Shown here in pieces: positions 1 to 7,937 of a DNA stretch of 64,000 nucleotides. Each line of letters begins with the position of its first letter. Position 1 is the first letter of the stretch. A program made the translations under genes and the position numbers. A model generated the notes under the pieces. It was not told the origin of the DNA, searched no databases, and saw nothing but the letters and a program-made list of their open reading frames with translations. The stretch comes from Halorussus sp. MSC15.2 (GTDB taxonomy: Archaea; Halobacteriota; Halobacteria; Halobacteriales; Haladaptataceae), in the NCBI RefSeq assembly GCF_010747475.1, contig NZ_VSLZ01000006.1, positions 124,001 to 188,000 of the forward strand. Direction: 5' to 3'.

Positions 1-370
1 CCACCAAATTGCTTAATCTTGCTATACGCCGTTTCAATCCCAGCTCGCTTTTCGTACTGCTCAATCTTAGCCCGCGTTTTCCTCCGATTTCATCCGAGAC
101 CGAGAGATTCGTCGCAAACGCCTGCTCAGCATTGTAGTCCCCGTCCGGCGGCAACACCACAACCGACGTCCACACCTCCTCGTTAGTCACCCTATGTTTC
201 ACTGGGCCAGTAATCCTGTGAACTAGCTTCACCCACACCTTCCCGTCCTTCTTCGTCCCCAGGTCTCGTTTCGTTTCTGGAATCGGGATGACGTACATCA
301 AGTCGTAATCTTCCAGTGCAGCGATGGACTCAGCAGCGAAAAACTCCGTATCAGTCTTCAATACGAGGGA
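1..370 (-). pseudogene. IS transposase remnant, frameshifted, runs off the window edge
   Basis: Read on the minus strand, this encodes a stretch typical of DDE transposases of haloarchaeal IS4-type elements. It contains LKTDTEFFAAESIAALEDY, then a region with TKKDGKVWVKLVHRITGPVK, and ends toward the window edge in IEQYEKRAGIETAYSKIKQF. The last part lies in a different frame from the rest, so a one-base indel sits near position 75-80 (inside the codons for SDEIGGK). The 5' end of the gene is missing: similarity stops near 370, just before the oxidase remnant. No terminal inverted repeat could be recognised. The exact IS family is uncertain; the DDE transposase assignment is fairly sure. Confidence 0.7.
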
Positions 371-432
371 GCGGATAGTGGAGCATCTCCACAGTCACCG
401 ACGGCTGGCGGCCAACTCCTAAACTACAGTGA

Positions 433-810
433 CTTACACGCCACGAACCACTCGATGTGAGTGGACAACCGAATCGGAAATTCGATTTAGCGCTCACTGG
501 CAGACGAGGCGGAAACGTCTGGACGATTGACGGAGAGCCGTACCCCGACGCCAATCCACTCTCTGTACAGCCTGGTGACCATGTTCGCGTCCACATGGTG
601 AATCATAGTCCTGTGGTCCATCCGATGCACTTGCACGGCCACTTCTTCCAAGTGGGGGACGCCGTCCAAGACACAGTTCTTGTTCCGCAACACATGGGTG
701 AAGTGACGTTCGACTTTATCGCCGACAACCCGGGCGACTGGCTCTTCCATTGCCACAACCTGTATCATCTCGATGCAGGAATGGCACGTGTGATTACATA
801 TGTCCAATGA
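433..810 (+). pseudogene. C-terminal cupredoxin domain of a multicopper oxidase, 5'-truncated
   Basis: The frame is open from 433; the first usable start is a GTG at 457 (117 aa). It holds the last cupredoxin domain of a multicopper oxidase: HPMHLHGHFF supplies type 1/type 3 copper ligands, and HCHNLYHLDAGM supplies the HCH tripeptide plus the axial Met. Complete enzymes have three domains (about 450-600 aa), so the two N-terminal domains, the trinuclear-site HxH motifs and any signal peptide are gone. The break abuts the transposase remnant, so IS-mediated deletion is the likely cause. A lone domain cannot form the trinuclear site and is probably inactive. Confidence 0.8.
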
Positions 811-918
811 CCGACTTCTATACAGGTGTGACGAGAGTAGGTTCGGTTGGCCTGTAAATCTGACAGTGCAAAACAGGACACTACGACTCCTAACTGGCCA
901 CGAGAAAGCTGATTGACG

Positions 919-1398
919 TTAATCGGCGTTCGTGACCGCAGCACCGGACTGAGACTCAGACCGGTACGCTCGCCATAGCCCCTGGGCATAGGCGCCGAGG
1001 AACATCCCGCCGATTCCCCACAGAATGGGGAAGTTCCCGATGCCGAGGCTCGCATACGCCGCACCCGGACAGATACCCGACAGTCCCCAGCCGACGCCGA
1101 AGATACTGCCACCGACCAACACGTTCCGATCGAACGACTTCAATCGCCGGGTGTACTCCTCGCCGGTCAGCGGGGCATGGTCGAGCCACCGCATCGCCAC
1201 CGTGAACGTGATGCCGGTCACGACTGCCGCCCCGCCCATCACGAACACCAATCCGAAGTCGTCGAGCTGGAGGAAGTCCAGCACGATTTCTGGGCGTGCC
1301 ATCTGGCTGAAGCCGAGGCCGAACCCGAAGACCAGGCCGCCAACGAAGATTAGCGGCATGAACCACGGCGACCGACCCGTCTCTTGCTGACTGCTCAT
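919..1398 (-). CDS. YeeE/YedE (DUF395) sulfur-transport membrane protein, second half
   Basis: A 159-aa membrane protein of the YeeE/YedE family, which includes TsuA-type thiosulfate importers. The segment LSGICPGAAYASLGIGN carries the conserved Cys-Pro-Gly motif that in TsuA-like proteins relays thiosulfate through the membrane. Four to five hydrophobic helices are visible. The start is the ATG at 1398, because it overlaps the TGA of the upstream partner (1395-1398) and the residues before it are not hydrophobic. Bacterial homologues are often one about 350-aa chain with two similar halves; here the halves are separate genes, a common haloarchaeal arrangement. It probably pairs with the 164-aa partner to import thiosulfate or a related sulfur species. 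Confidence 0.85.
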   Translation of the reverse strand: MSSQQETGRSPWFMPLIFVGGLVFGFGLGFSQMARPEIVLDFLQLDDFGLVFVMGGAAVVTGITFTVAMRWLDHAPLTGEEYTRRLKSFDRNVLVGGSIFGVGWGLSGICPGAAYASLGIGNFPILWGIGGMFLGAYAQGLWRAYRSESQSGAAVTNAD

Positions 1399-1889
1399 GG
1401 TGTCACCCCCAGTGCTTGAACGAGTTGCGCGGTGCCGATAGCGATGGCCATGAACGTCGCCACGTTCACAATGGAGGTCCGCGAGCCCGAGCCGACCCCG
1501 CAGACACCATGGCCTGATGTACATCCTTTCCCGAGACGGGTACCAATGCCGACGAGGAACCCACCGCCGAGGAGCCGCCACCATTGGACGTCTGTCGTCC
1601 AGATGCCGCCCTGAAACAGGACAGCGTAGACGGCGGCGCCCGCGACGATACCGAGCGTGAACACGACCCGCCAATCACGCGATTGGATGTACTTGAAGCG
1701 GTTGAATCGCGGGAAATCCGACACATACGACAGTGTCGATTCAAGGAACGTACTCGCACCCGCGATGATTCCTGTTCCAAGGTAGATAATCGCAGCACCG
1801 AGACCAATGAGAACCCCACCGATGGCGTAGTGGACAACGCCACGCGGGAAGAGGTCCCAAGCGGCGAGAAGCGGTGTGATATCGAGCAT
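1395..1889 (-). CDS. YeeE/YedE (DUF395) sulfur-transport membrane protein, first half
   Basis: A 164-aa multi-helix membrane protein. The motif GKGCTSGHGVCG (near residues 118-129) is the family hallmark and carries the conserved cysteines of the thiosulfate path in TsuA-type proteins. Its stop overlaps the start of the second half by four bases (ATGA), implying translational coupling and a heteromeric transporter. It begins 8 bp after the rhodanese/MBL gene ends, so all three form one operon transcribed from the promoter near 3110. The substrate is inferred from the family, not shown by the sequence. Confidence 0.85.
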   Translation of the reverse strand: MLDITPLLAAWDLFPRGVVHYAIGGVLIGLGAAIIYLGTGIIAGASTFLESTLSYVSDFPRFNRFKYIQSRDWRVVFTLGIVAGAAVYAVLFQGGIWTTDVQWWRLLGGGFLVGIGTRLGKGCTSGHGVCGVGSGSRTSIVNVATFMAIAIGTAQLVQALGVTP

Positions 1890-1897
1890 GTGCCGGA

Positions 1898-3082
1898 TTA
1901 GTCCCCCGTGAGTGCTTCGTCACTTGCAGCGCAGTTGTTCGGTCCCAGCTCAAGGGTGAACGCTTCGTCGTCGTCAGTATCACGCTGGCCGAGGTTGGTT
2001 GCGATGATTTCCTCGTAGTTTGCAGGCCGGGGCGGCATATCTGCGACGATGAATTCGACGAATTCGTCCCTGTCCATCGAGAGCGCGTCCATCGACTCCT
2101 GCAAGTCACCGAGCGCGGCAGTGTACGTCCCGTCGTTCGGCGCTGCGGCGTCGCTAAAGTGTGCGGGCGCGACGATGGTATCAGCGGCCTGCGGCAGAAT
2201 CTTCTCGGTGAGACTTTCGTAGAGGGTTTCCGCCGCGTTCTTAGCAGCTTCAGGGTCTTCGAGGTCGGGGCGAGCAACGCTCTCAGTGAACAAGCCGTCA
2301 CCGGTGAACAGGACGTTCCCGACCTTGTACGCCGTCATACCCGTGGTGTGCCCGGGCGTGTGAACAACGTCGATTTCAACGTCGCCGACGGTGAAGGTGT
2401 CGCCGTTCGCGACCGTCTCGTAGGACTGGTCGTACTCCACGCCGCGGTCGGCAGCGGGCGCAGGGAGAACCGCCATCGCACCAGTCTCGGCGGTGAGGGC
2501 ACGGATACCAGAGATGTGATCGGCGTGAATGTGGGTATCGAGCGCGTACGTGAGGTCTGCGCTGTGCGTCTGTACATCCTCAAGGTATTCGTCCGTGAAC
2601 GCGCGGAGTGGGTCGATGACGGCGGCTTCGCCTTCCGAGATGATGAGGTAGGCGAGACAGCCGCTCGACGGGCGCTGGTACTGGAGAATCGTCGCGGCGG
2701 TGTCGGCGTTCAATTCCTGTGACTCGTAGATGCGTGCCCAGCCCTGCATGCCGTCTTCGAGGTGGTTGACGGTGTAGTCGCGCTCTTTGAGCAGGCCTGC
2801 AACGTACTCGCTCGACCCGCCTTTTGCGCACAACACCATTACTTCGCGGTCGTCAGGAATGTCGGCAACGAGTTCATCGTCAACATCGCCGGTGAGGAAC
2901 TCGAAGTACGGGATGTTGATGATTTCAACATTTTCTCCGCTGATTTGCCATTGGTTGAAGTCGTCAGCGGCACGGGTGTCGAGGAGGAACACCTCCTCGC
3001 CCGCGTCGATGCGGTCTTTGAGTGTCGTGGGGTCGATCGATTCGACCGCCACGTCTGCGTCTGGGAAGTTGTCTACTGTCAT
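1898..3082 (-). CDS. Rhodanese-metallo-beta-lactamase fusion (persulfide dioxygenase-like)
   Basis: A 394-aa protein with an N-terminal rhodanese domain (residues about 10-125) and a metallo-beta-lactamase domain of the ETHE1/persulfide dioxygenase type. The rhodanese active-site loop reads VLCAKGGSSEYVAG, with the catalytic Cys present. The MBL metal motif THIHADHISG matches HxHxDH, followed by HTPGHT and later HFSD. The ATG at 3082 was preferred to a GTG one codon upstream. Such proteins move or oxidise sulfane sulfur (glutathione-like or protein persulfides); haloarchaea would use another thiol carrier. It is first in the operon with the two YeeE/YedE genes and is divergent from tusA/dsrE2. 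A second, diverged copy lies at 4387-5499. Confidence 0.85.
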   Translation of the reverse strand: MTVDNFPDADVAVESIDPTTLKDRIDAGEEVFLLDTRAADDFNQWQISGENVEIINIPYFEFLTGDVDDELVADIPDDREVMVLCAKGGSSEYVAGLLKERDYTVNHLEDGMQGWARIYESQELNADTAATILQYQRPSSGCLAYLIISEGEAAVIDPLRAFTDEYLEDVQTHSADLTYALDTHIHADHISGIRALTAETGAMAVLPAPAADRGVEYDQSYETVANGDTFTVGDVEIDVVHTPGHTTGMTAYKVGNVLFTGDGLFTESVARPDLEDPEAAKNAAETLYESLTEKILPQAADTIVAPAHFSDAAAPNDGTYTAALGDLQESMDALSMDRDEFVEFIVADMPPRPANYEEIIATNLGQRDTDDDEAFTLELGPNNCAASDEALTGD

Positions 3083-3103
3083 CACCTGGTGTTACTTCCT
3101 TCA

Positions 3104-3280
3104 CGCCAATAAAGGTTGCTATGATATTTCCAAAATAGCACAATACTATCTCCGGTTCGCCATGGGCATGCGCACAAAACAAACGGCTAGATGGCAGTAT
3201 TAGCGAACCTCGGCGAGTAGAGTCGTGTGCAGAAATGACTATGACCGACAATCTTTTAACAACGCCAGCAGTATTGTGGA
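3104..3280. promoter_or_regulatory. Divergent promoter region of the sulfur module with TAGTATTG motifs
   Basis: A minus-strand TATA-like CCTTTATTGG lies just upstream of the rhodanese/MBL start (about 3107-3116). On the plus strand, CTTTTAA at 3253-3259 can serve tusA. TAGTATTGTGC occurs on the minus strand at 3138-3148 and CAGTATTGTGG on the plus strand at 3269-3279. The same core recurs before the next genes at 4373-4383 and 6164-6175. It may be an operator for the winged-helix regulator at 5669; this is inference from recurrence only. Confidence 0.4.
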
Positions 3281-3311
3281 ATGCGTTCAACACAGAACAT
3301 TCGTGACCACT

Positions 3312-3557
3312 ATGAATACGGAATACGATACCGCAGAAACACTCGACGTAAAGGGCCAGAACTGTCCGATGCCGGTCGTCAAGACCAAACAGACAATCGA
3401 CGACCTGTCAGCAGGCGACATCCTCGAAGTGTTGGCCACCGACCCCGGCAGCATGAGCGACATCAAAGGCTGGGCCGAGACAACCAACGGCGTCGCACTC
3501 ATCGATCAGGTCGAAGACAGTGACGTCTACAAGCACTACGTCCAGAAGGAGGACTAA
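3312..3557 (+). CDS. tusA: TusA-family sulfur carrier
   Basis: An 81-aa TusA/SirA-like protein. The active-site motif is GQNCPMPVVKT (CPxP), whose cysteine carries sulfane sulfur as a persulfide. The remainder (DILEVLATDPGSMSDIKGWAE) matches the small alpha/beta fold of the family at its usual length. The ATG at 3312 is chosen because the upstream in-frame extension shows no conservation-like features. It sits 6 bp before dsrE2, and the two are almost certainly co-transcribed. The pair probably hands sulfur between the transporter, the rhodanese/MBL proteins and DsrE2. Confidence 0.9.
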   Translation: MNTEYDTAETLDVKGQNCPMPVVKTKQTIDDLSAGDILEVLATDPGSMSDIKGWAETTNGVALIDQVEDSDVYKHYVQKED

Positions 3558-3563
3558 CGACCC

Positions 3564-4148
3564 ATGAGTACCGAGACAAACGCTGGAGACGCAGCTGACG
3601 TTGACAAGCTGAGTCGCGCCGAACTCCAGCGACAGGTCGAAGAACTCCAAGATGAATTGGCGGACGTGAAAGTCCAATTGGACGATGGACCGAAGAAGAT
3701 GTCGATTATTGCGACGAAGGGCACGCTGGACATGGCGTATCCGCCGCTCATCTTGGCGAGTACCGCCGCTGCGTTCGGCTGGGACGTGACCGTCTTCCAT
3801 ACGTTCTGGGGGCTCGACATCCTCCACGAAGAGCAGTCGAAAAACCTGAAGCTGAGCGCCGTCGGCAACCCCAACATGCCCGTACCCAATGCGATTGCTG
3901 CGCTCCCAGGCATGGACTCCGTGGCAACGAAGATGATGAACAAGAAAATCGCGGACAACGACACCGCGACCATCGAAGAGTTGATCGATACATCGCTCGA
4001 CATGGGTGTCGATTTCCTCGCGTGCCAAATGACGGCTAATCTGATGGACTATGATGAGGATGCGTTCTACGAGGGCGTGACGACTGGTGTCGGTGCAGCC
4101 ACTGCACTTCAGGATATGGCTGACGCCGACATCCAGCTCATGATATAG
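3564..4148 (+). CDS. DsrE/DsrF-like family protein (DsrE2 type)
   Basis: A 194-aa protein. Residues about 12-45 form a charged helical segment (AELQRQVEELQDELADVKVQ), probably a coiled coil. The DsrE2-like domain follows, with IIATKGTLDMAYPPLILA near its start and a conserved cysteine in DFLACQMTANLMD that is the likely persulfide-carrying residue. DsrE2 proteins exchange sulfur with TusA in sulfur-oxidising and persulfide-handling organisms, matching the adjacent tusA. A start/stop gap of 6 bp suggests one transcript. Whether it is membrane-tethered, as some DsrE2 are, is not evident; no strong transmembrane helix is seen. Confidence 0.85.
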   Translation: MSTETNAGDAADVDKLSRAELQRQVEELQDELADVKVQLDDGPKKMSIIATKGTLDMAYPPLILASTAAAFGWDVTVFHTFWGLDILHEEQSKNLKLSAVGNPNMPVPNAIAALPGMDSVATKMMNKKIADNDTATIEELIDTSLDMGVDFLACQMTANLMDYDEDAFYEGVTTGVGAATALQDMADADIQLMI

Positions 4149-4350
4149 AGTGGTGAAGTGGCCAGAGTATAGTGCAGTTTTGCTACAAGAACTAACTATT
4201 CTGGAGTCGTAATTCTGTGTGAAGCAGGGAAAACGTACAGTTCGAGCACAATGACGGGCAGTTTTCCCTGCTCCATTTGCGGACGTTGGTATTGAAGTAC
4301 GATGTTTCTGACCCAGTCCGGTATTGTATTCCCGCCACAACACCATCACA

Positions 4351-4386
4351 ACTCTTTTACACTGTCTCCTGGTAGTATTGCACATA
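4351..4386 (+). promoter_or_regulatory. Promoter of the second rhodanese/MBL gene
   Basis: A TATA-like CTTTTAC at 4354-4360 lies about 30 nt before the ATG at 4387, so the leader would be very short or absent. TAGTATTGCAC (4373-4383) sits between TATA box and start, where a bound regulator could block initiation. A related GGTATTGTATT lies at about 4320-4330. Confidence 0.45.
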
Positions 4387-5499
4387 ATGAGCAATAAGGA
4401 AGTGAGGCCAGCCGAAGTGGCACGGCGCCTCGAAGCAGACGACGAGAATCTATACCTCCTCGACGTCCGCAACGAGGACGACTACGAGGAGTGGCAGATT
4501 AACGGGAGTCACAACATCCCCATCTACGACCAACTCCTCGACGAGAACTACACCGGGTTGGAAGCATCACTTGACGAACTCCCCGAAGACAAGGAGATTA
4601 TCATCGTGTGTGTCGGCGGTGTCACCTCGGCCCGAGCCGCCGAGTTCCTCCGCGAACGCGGCTACGATGCCAAGTCGGTCGCCGGCGGTATGAGTGGGTG
4701 GGGCCGACTCCATCGCACCTACGACCTCGAGGCAGTCGAAGGTGTTACCCAAATCGTTCGCCCCGGCACTGGGTGTATCTCGTACCTCGTCCGCGACGGC
4801 GATGAAGCATTGATTGTCGACCCGACCCAGTACGTGGATAAGTACCTGAAATTGGCCGACGAACGCGACCTCACCATCGTCGGGGTCGCCGACACACACG
4901 CCCACGCCGACCACGTCTCCGGAGCACGGCAACTCGCGGACGAACTCGACGTCCCCTACTACCTCCACGGCGCCGACGCTGGCAACCTCGACAACTACAC
5001 GGCCATCGAAGAGGGTGAATCCCTCCAAGTTGGTGACCGCAGCATCGACGTGCTCCACACGCCGGGCCACACCCCCGGGAGTGTCTCGTTCCAATACGAC
5101 GACGCACTGCTCAATGGCGACACGCTGTTTATCCGTAGCGTTGGTCGACCTGACCTCGAAGACAGCGACGAGGATGCGATTCGGACGGCAGCCCGCGATT
5201 TGTTCGACAGTCTCGACCGGCTCTTGGCACTGCCGGACCAGACGGCCGTCCTACCCGGCCACTTCAGCGATGAAGAAATCCGTCCGCTCGCGGTGACCCT
5301 CGGCGACCGTGCTGACGGTGAACTCCTCGAGTTCGTCACGAACGGTGACAAGAAGGGGTTCGTCGAGACCATCGTCGAGAGCCTCGCTGACAAACCTGCG
5401 AACTACAACGAGATTAAGCAGATTAATTGGGGCAACGAACCGCTCACGGAGGACGCAGAGGCGCTCGAACTCGGACCGAACAACTGCGCGGCCAACTAA
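4387..5499 (+). CDS. Rhodanese-metallo-beta-lactamase fusion, second copy
   Basis: A 370-aa protein with the same layout as the one at 1898-3082: rhodanese-like domain (residues 5-110), then MBL domain. The rhodanese loop reads IIVCVGGVTSARAAEF, keeping the active Cys. The MBL motifs are DTHAHADHVSG (HxHxDH), HTPGHTPGS and GHFSD. Both copies end in the same LELGPNNCAA tail with a Cys close to the C-terminus. The two differ clearly in sequence, so they are not a recent duplication. The start at 4387 is supported by the TATA box 30 nt upstream. The role is probably sulfane-sulfur transfer or persulfide oxidation, possibly with a substrate different from the first copy. Confidence 0.85.
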   Translation: MSNKEVRPAEVARRLEADDENLYLLDVRNEDDYEEWQINGSHNIPIYDQLLDENYTGLEASLDELPEDKEIIIVCVGGVTSARAAEFLRERGYDAKSVAGGMSGWGRLHRTYDLEAVEGVTQIVRPGTGCISYLVRDGDEALIVDPTQYVDKYLKLADERDLTIVGVADTHAHADHVSGARQLADELDVPYYLHGADAGNLDNYTAIEEGESLQVGDRSIDVLHTPGHTPGSVSFQYDDALLNGDTLFIRSVGRPDLEDSDEDAIRTAARDLFDSLDRLLALPDQTAVLPGHFSDEEIRPLAVTLGDRADGELLEFVTNGDKKGFVETIVESLADKPANYNEIKQINWGNEPLTEDAEALELGPNNCAAN

Positions 5500-5668
5500 C
5501 GACGGTCCGCAGTTCCCGTAGTTTTTCTACGGCTGTTCCACCTGATGGTGGGGCGTATTAATTGGGCGTAGCGTTTTTCGCTTATCCCTCTCCTCGTCCG
5601 ATGACTATGCGGTGTTGTTCTATTTGTACAAAACTCTTTTAGCGAGGGGTCGCCTAGGAAGAAGTGAT

Positions 5669-6073
5669 ATGAGTGACTCAATGGTGGAAATGCTCCAGAA
5701 GGACATGGAATGTGAAGGGCTCCTCGAGTGTATGCACGGTCTCAAGGAACTTGATAAACAAGTGTTCCGTGCGCTCGTCGAGAGTGAAGAGCCTTTGACG
5801 GTGGACGAAGCCGCAGAACGCGTCGACCGGGAGCGGTCAACCGCATACCGGTCAATCCAACGGCTCATCCAGGCCGGGTTCATCCAGAAAGAGCAAATCA
5901 ACTACGACCAAGGCGGGTACTACCACGTCTATCGCCCTGTCGATCCGAGCAACATCGCCGACAATATGCAGCGGATGCTCAACGATTGGTACGCCCAGAT
6001 GGGCCAGCTCATCCAGGAGTTCGAGGACAAGTACAACCAACAGGCTCCTCAACAGAGTTCGCCCGAAGTCTGA
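5669..6073 (+). CDS. Winged-helix transcriptional regulator with N-terminal Cys pair
   Basis: A 134-aa TrmB/MarR-like winged-helix protein. The helix-turn-helix spans about residues 35-75 (LTVDEAAERVDRERSTAYRS, then IQRLIQAGFI), followed by a wing (YYHVYRPV) and a C-terminal dimerisation-like helix. Near the N-terminus, MECEGLLECMHGL contains two cysteines five residues apart (C-x5-C), suited to a disulfide or persulfide bridge. TATA-like CTTTTAG at about 5635 lies 30 nt before the ATG. Being next to persulfide genes, it is a candidate local sulfur-responsive regulator. That function is inferred; only the HTH fold and Cys pair are seen. Confidence 0.8.
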   Translation: MSDSMVEMLQKDMECEGLLECMHGLKELDKQVFRALVESEEPLTVDEAAERVDRERSTAYRSIQRLIQAGFIQKEQINYDQGGYYHVYRPVDPSNIADNMQRMLNDWYAQMGQLIQEFEDKYNQQAPQQSSPEV

Positions 6074-6188
6074 TTTTCTACGACGACTAGTCTGAACACG
6101 CGGACAGCATAGCACTTTGTGTCCTGCAATGGGGAACGGATGATTATCGACCCAAATCACTTTACAGTATTGGGCAGTAGTGGTACTT

Positions 6189-6581
6189 ATGGAGTATACT
6201 CTCGATTGAACTGTGTCCGGTGACTTTGAGAACATCGTCGACCAGACGATTGACGCGTTGGAAGACGAAGGATTTGGCGTCCTCTGTAATATCGACGTCC
6301 AAGCTACACTCAAACAGAAACTGGATGCCGACTTTCGTCAGTACCGTATTCTCGGCGCCTGTAACCCGGAACAGGCACATCAAGGGCTTCAAGATGAACT
6401 CTTGCTTGGAACACTGCTCCCGTGCAATGTCGTTGTCTACGAAACGGACGATGGTGATGTCGGTGTCAGTGCAATCGATCCAGGACAGTTGGTTAGTGTT
6501 ACCGACAATGAGGCGCTTGAGAGCATTGCAGCAGACGTTCATCAGAGCTTCGAACGTGTGCTTGACGAAGTCGAAGGGTAA
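6189..6581 (+). pseudogene. DUF302 protein gene with an early in-frame stop
   Basis: The natural start appears to be the ATG at 6189, encoding MEYTLD, then TGA at 6207-6209, then TVSGDFENIVDQTIDALEDE in the same frame. DUF302 proteins normally begin with this unbroken segment, so the TGA is probably a CGA-to-TGA change. The rest is intact to the stop at 6581 and carries the family core (EGFGVLCNIDVQATLKQKLD, then ILGACNPEQAHQ, then LLPCNVVVYE). A GTG at 6213 could still give a 122-aa protein lacking the first beta strand. CAGTATTGGGC and a TTTAC box lie upstream. DUF302 genes commonly accompany sulfur/thioredoxin functions; the biochemical role is unknown. Confidence 0.75.
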
Positions 6582-6602
6582 TCGACTGAACCCCGTAGGG
6601 AA

Positions 6603-7304
6603 CTACTTTTTGCGGAGATCTTCGTTCAGGAGTTCTCCCTCAGCGTGCCAGGTTCGCGGTCGTAACGCGATGAAAATCAAAGTGGCGTAGCTGAGTAAGA
6701 CAATAGCGCTCACGATGCTCCCCGGGATTTGGCCGATGGCTGCGCTCGCCGGCCATGGGGCGTCTGCAAACGCAGTGACCCGAATGAGCCACGCTCCGAG
6801 GAGGACGGAGAGCAGTGGGAGATACACCCGCCGGAGGCGATGGGCTATTGCTTCCATCCGCGAAATCTTGAGGCGCGGTTGTCGATAATCCGTACTCAGT
6901 TTGGCTCGCCAGTTCGGATCTTCCAGTCCTTGTGAGGGGTCGAGACCGTACGCGAAGACATTCTTTTGCAACGTCCGATAGCGAGACCGCCAGATGTCGT
7001 ACCCGCGGTACCGACGGGCTTCAATCACCAGAAAGACGCCGAGTATCGACGCACCAGCCAGCAACACGTAATGGGGATTCGACTCGCTTGAGAACGCCCA
7101 CGTCAGGATGGCGGCGATGACAATGACCGCCCAGTTGGTTGTGCGGTCGAGGCGTTCGCGCCAGAAGCGCATGCGGTGGATTTCACCGCGGTACAGATGC
7201 GCCATGGATCCGCTCGGCCCCATCTCCTCGTCGAGCAGGCCTTGGCCGACTTCGCGGTGGTCGGGGTCCGCCGGGTCGAACTCTTTCTGTGACCGGTCAC
7301 TCAT
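6603..7304 (-). CDS. DUF2270 membrane protein
   Basis: A 233-aa protein with a hydrophilic N-terminus (MSDRSQKEFDPADPDHREVG) and four predicted membrane helices arranged as two pairs. The pairs lie near residues 60-100 (WAVIVIAAILTWAF; YVLLAGASILGVFLVIEA) and 175-225 (YLPLLSVLLGAWLI; SIVSAIVLLSYATLIFIAL). Between them is the conserved RYRGYDIWRSRYRTLQKNVF segment characteristic of DUF2270. The ATG at 7304 was chosen over longer in-frame extensions that lack hydrophobic or conserved content. The function of the family is unknown. It converges with the DUF302 gene. Confidence 0.8.
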   Translation of the reverse strand: MSDRSQKEFDPADPDHREVGQGLLDEEMGPSGSMAHLYRGEIHRMRFWRERLDRTTNWAVIVIAAILTWAFSSESNPHYVLLAGASILGVFLVIEARRYRGYDIWRSRYRTLQKNVFAYGLDPSQGLEDPNWRAKLSTDYRQPRLKISRMEAIAHRLRRVYLPLLSVLLGAWLIRVTAFADAPWPASAAIGQIPGSIVSAIVLLSYATLIFIALRPRTWHAEGELLNEDLRKK

Positions 7305-7937
7305 AGACAGGCATCTACGAGAGCCTTGTATAATTGTGCTACGATTCCACCATACAGGAGGTAGATGAGAACGAGGCAAATGAGCATCTGAGGACAGACA
7401 AACAGACCCTCACCGATGAATCACGTATCGAAGGCCCTTCTCGATGAGTGGAAGGTCGTTCGTCTGCCGAACAATACTATTCCCTTGAGGACACAATCGT
7501 GCAGTATGCAACGTGGACAACTGACCGAGTTCGCGCTGAACGAGGTCGTTCAGCAGGCATTCAGTAGTGTCTAATTTGCGTTCCTGTTCGTACTGGCTTG
7601 TAGGTTCGACCACGATTTTCTCCGCTGGCTTCGATTAAATTGTAGTGGTATAGAATCGATACGCCCATGCTGTACAGACGTTCAAGAGACGCAATTGGGC
7701 CGAATCGAACCATTCTGTGACGACACGGACATCGCTTCTGCAGAGACGCACTCTTAGGGAACCTCTCAGTAGCCAACTACCGGATGGAGTGCCTGAAGTA
7801 TGATTGCAGCTTCGAACGCGGCGGTTGACCTAAAACACGGGTCATCAAACGGCTGGTCGTCCACGATATCCTAACGTGGCAACGGACTAATTATTAATGT
7901 CTCTAATATTTATGCAGTATAGAGTAAAGTATTGAAT
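7305..7937. other. Intergenic region with degraded coding traces and the GH3 promoter
   Basis: No intact gene is supported. On the minus strand at about 7561-7720, the segment SLERLYSMGVSILYHYNLIE followed by ENRGRTYKPVRTG resembles the wing part of a small winged-helix regulator, but its N-terminal part is not recognisable; low confidence. CAATACTA (minus-strand TAGTATTG) occurs at 7472-7479. Near the right end, an AT-rich stretch with TAATATTTATGC (about 7904-7915) is a good TATA box for the GH3 gene. Confidence 0.35.
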
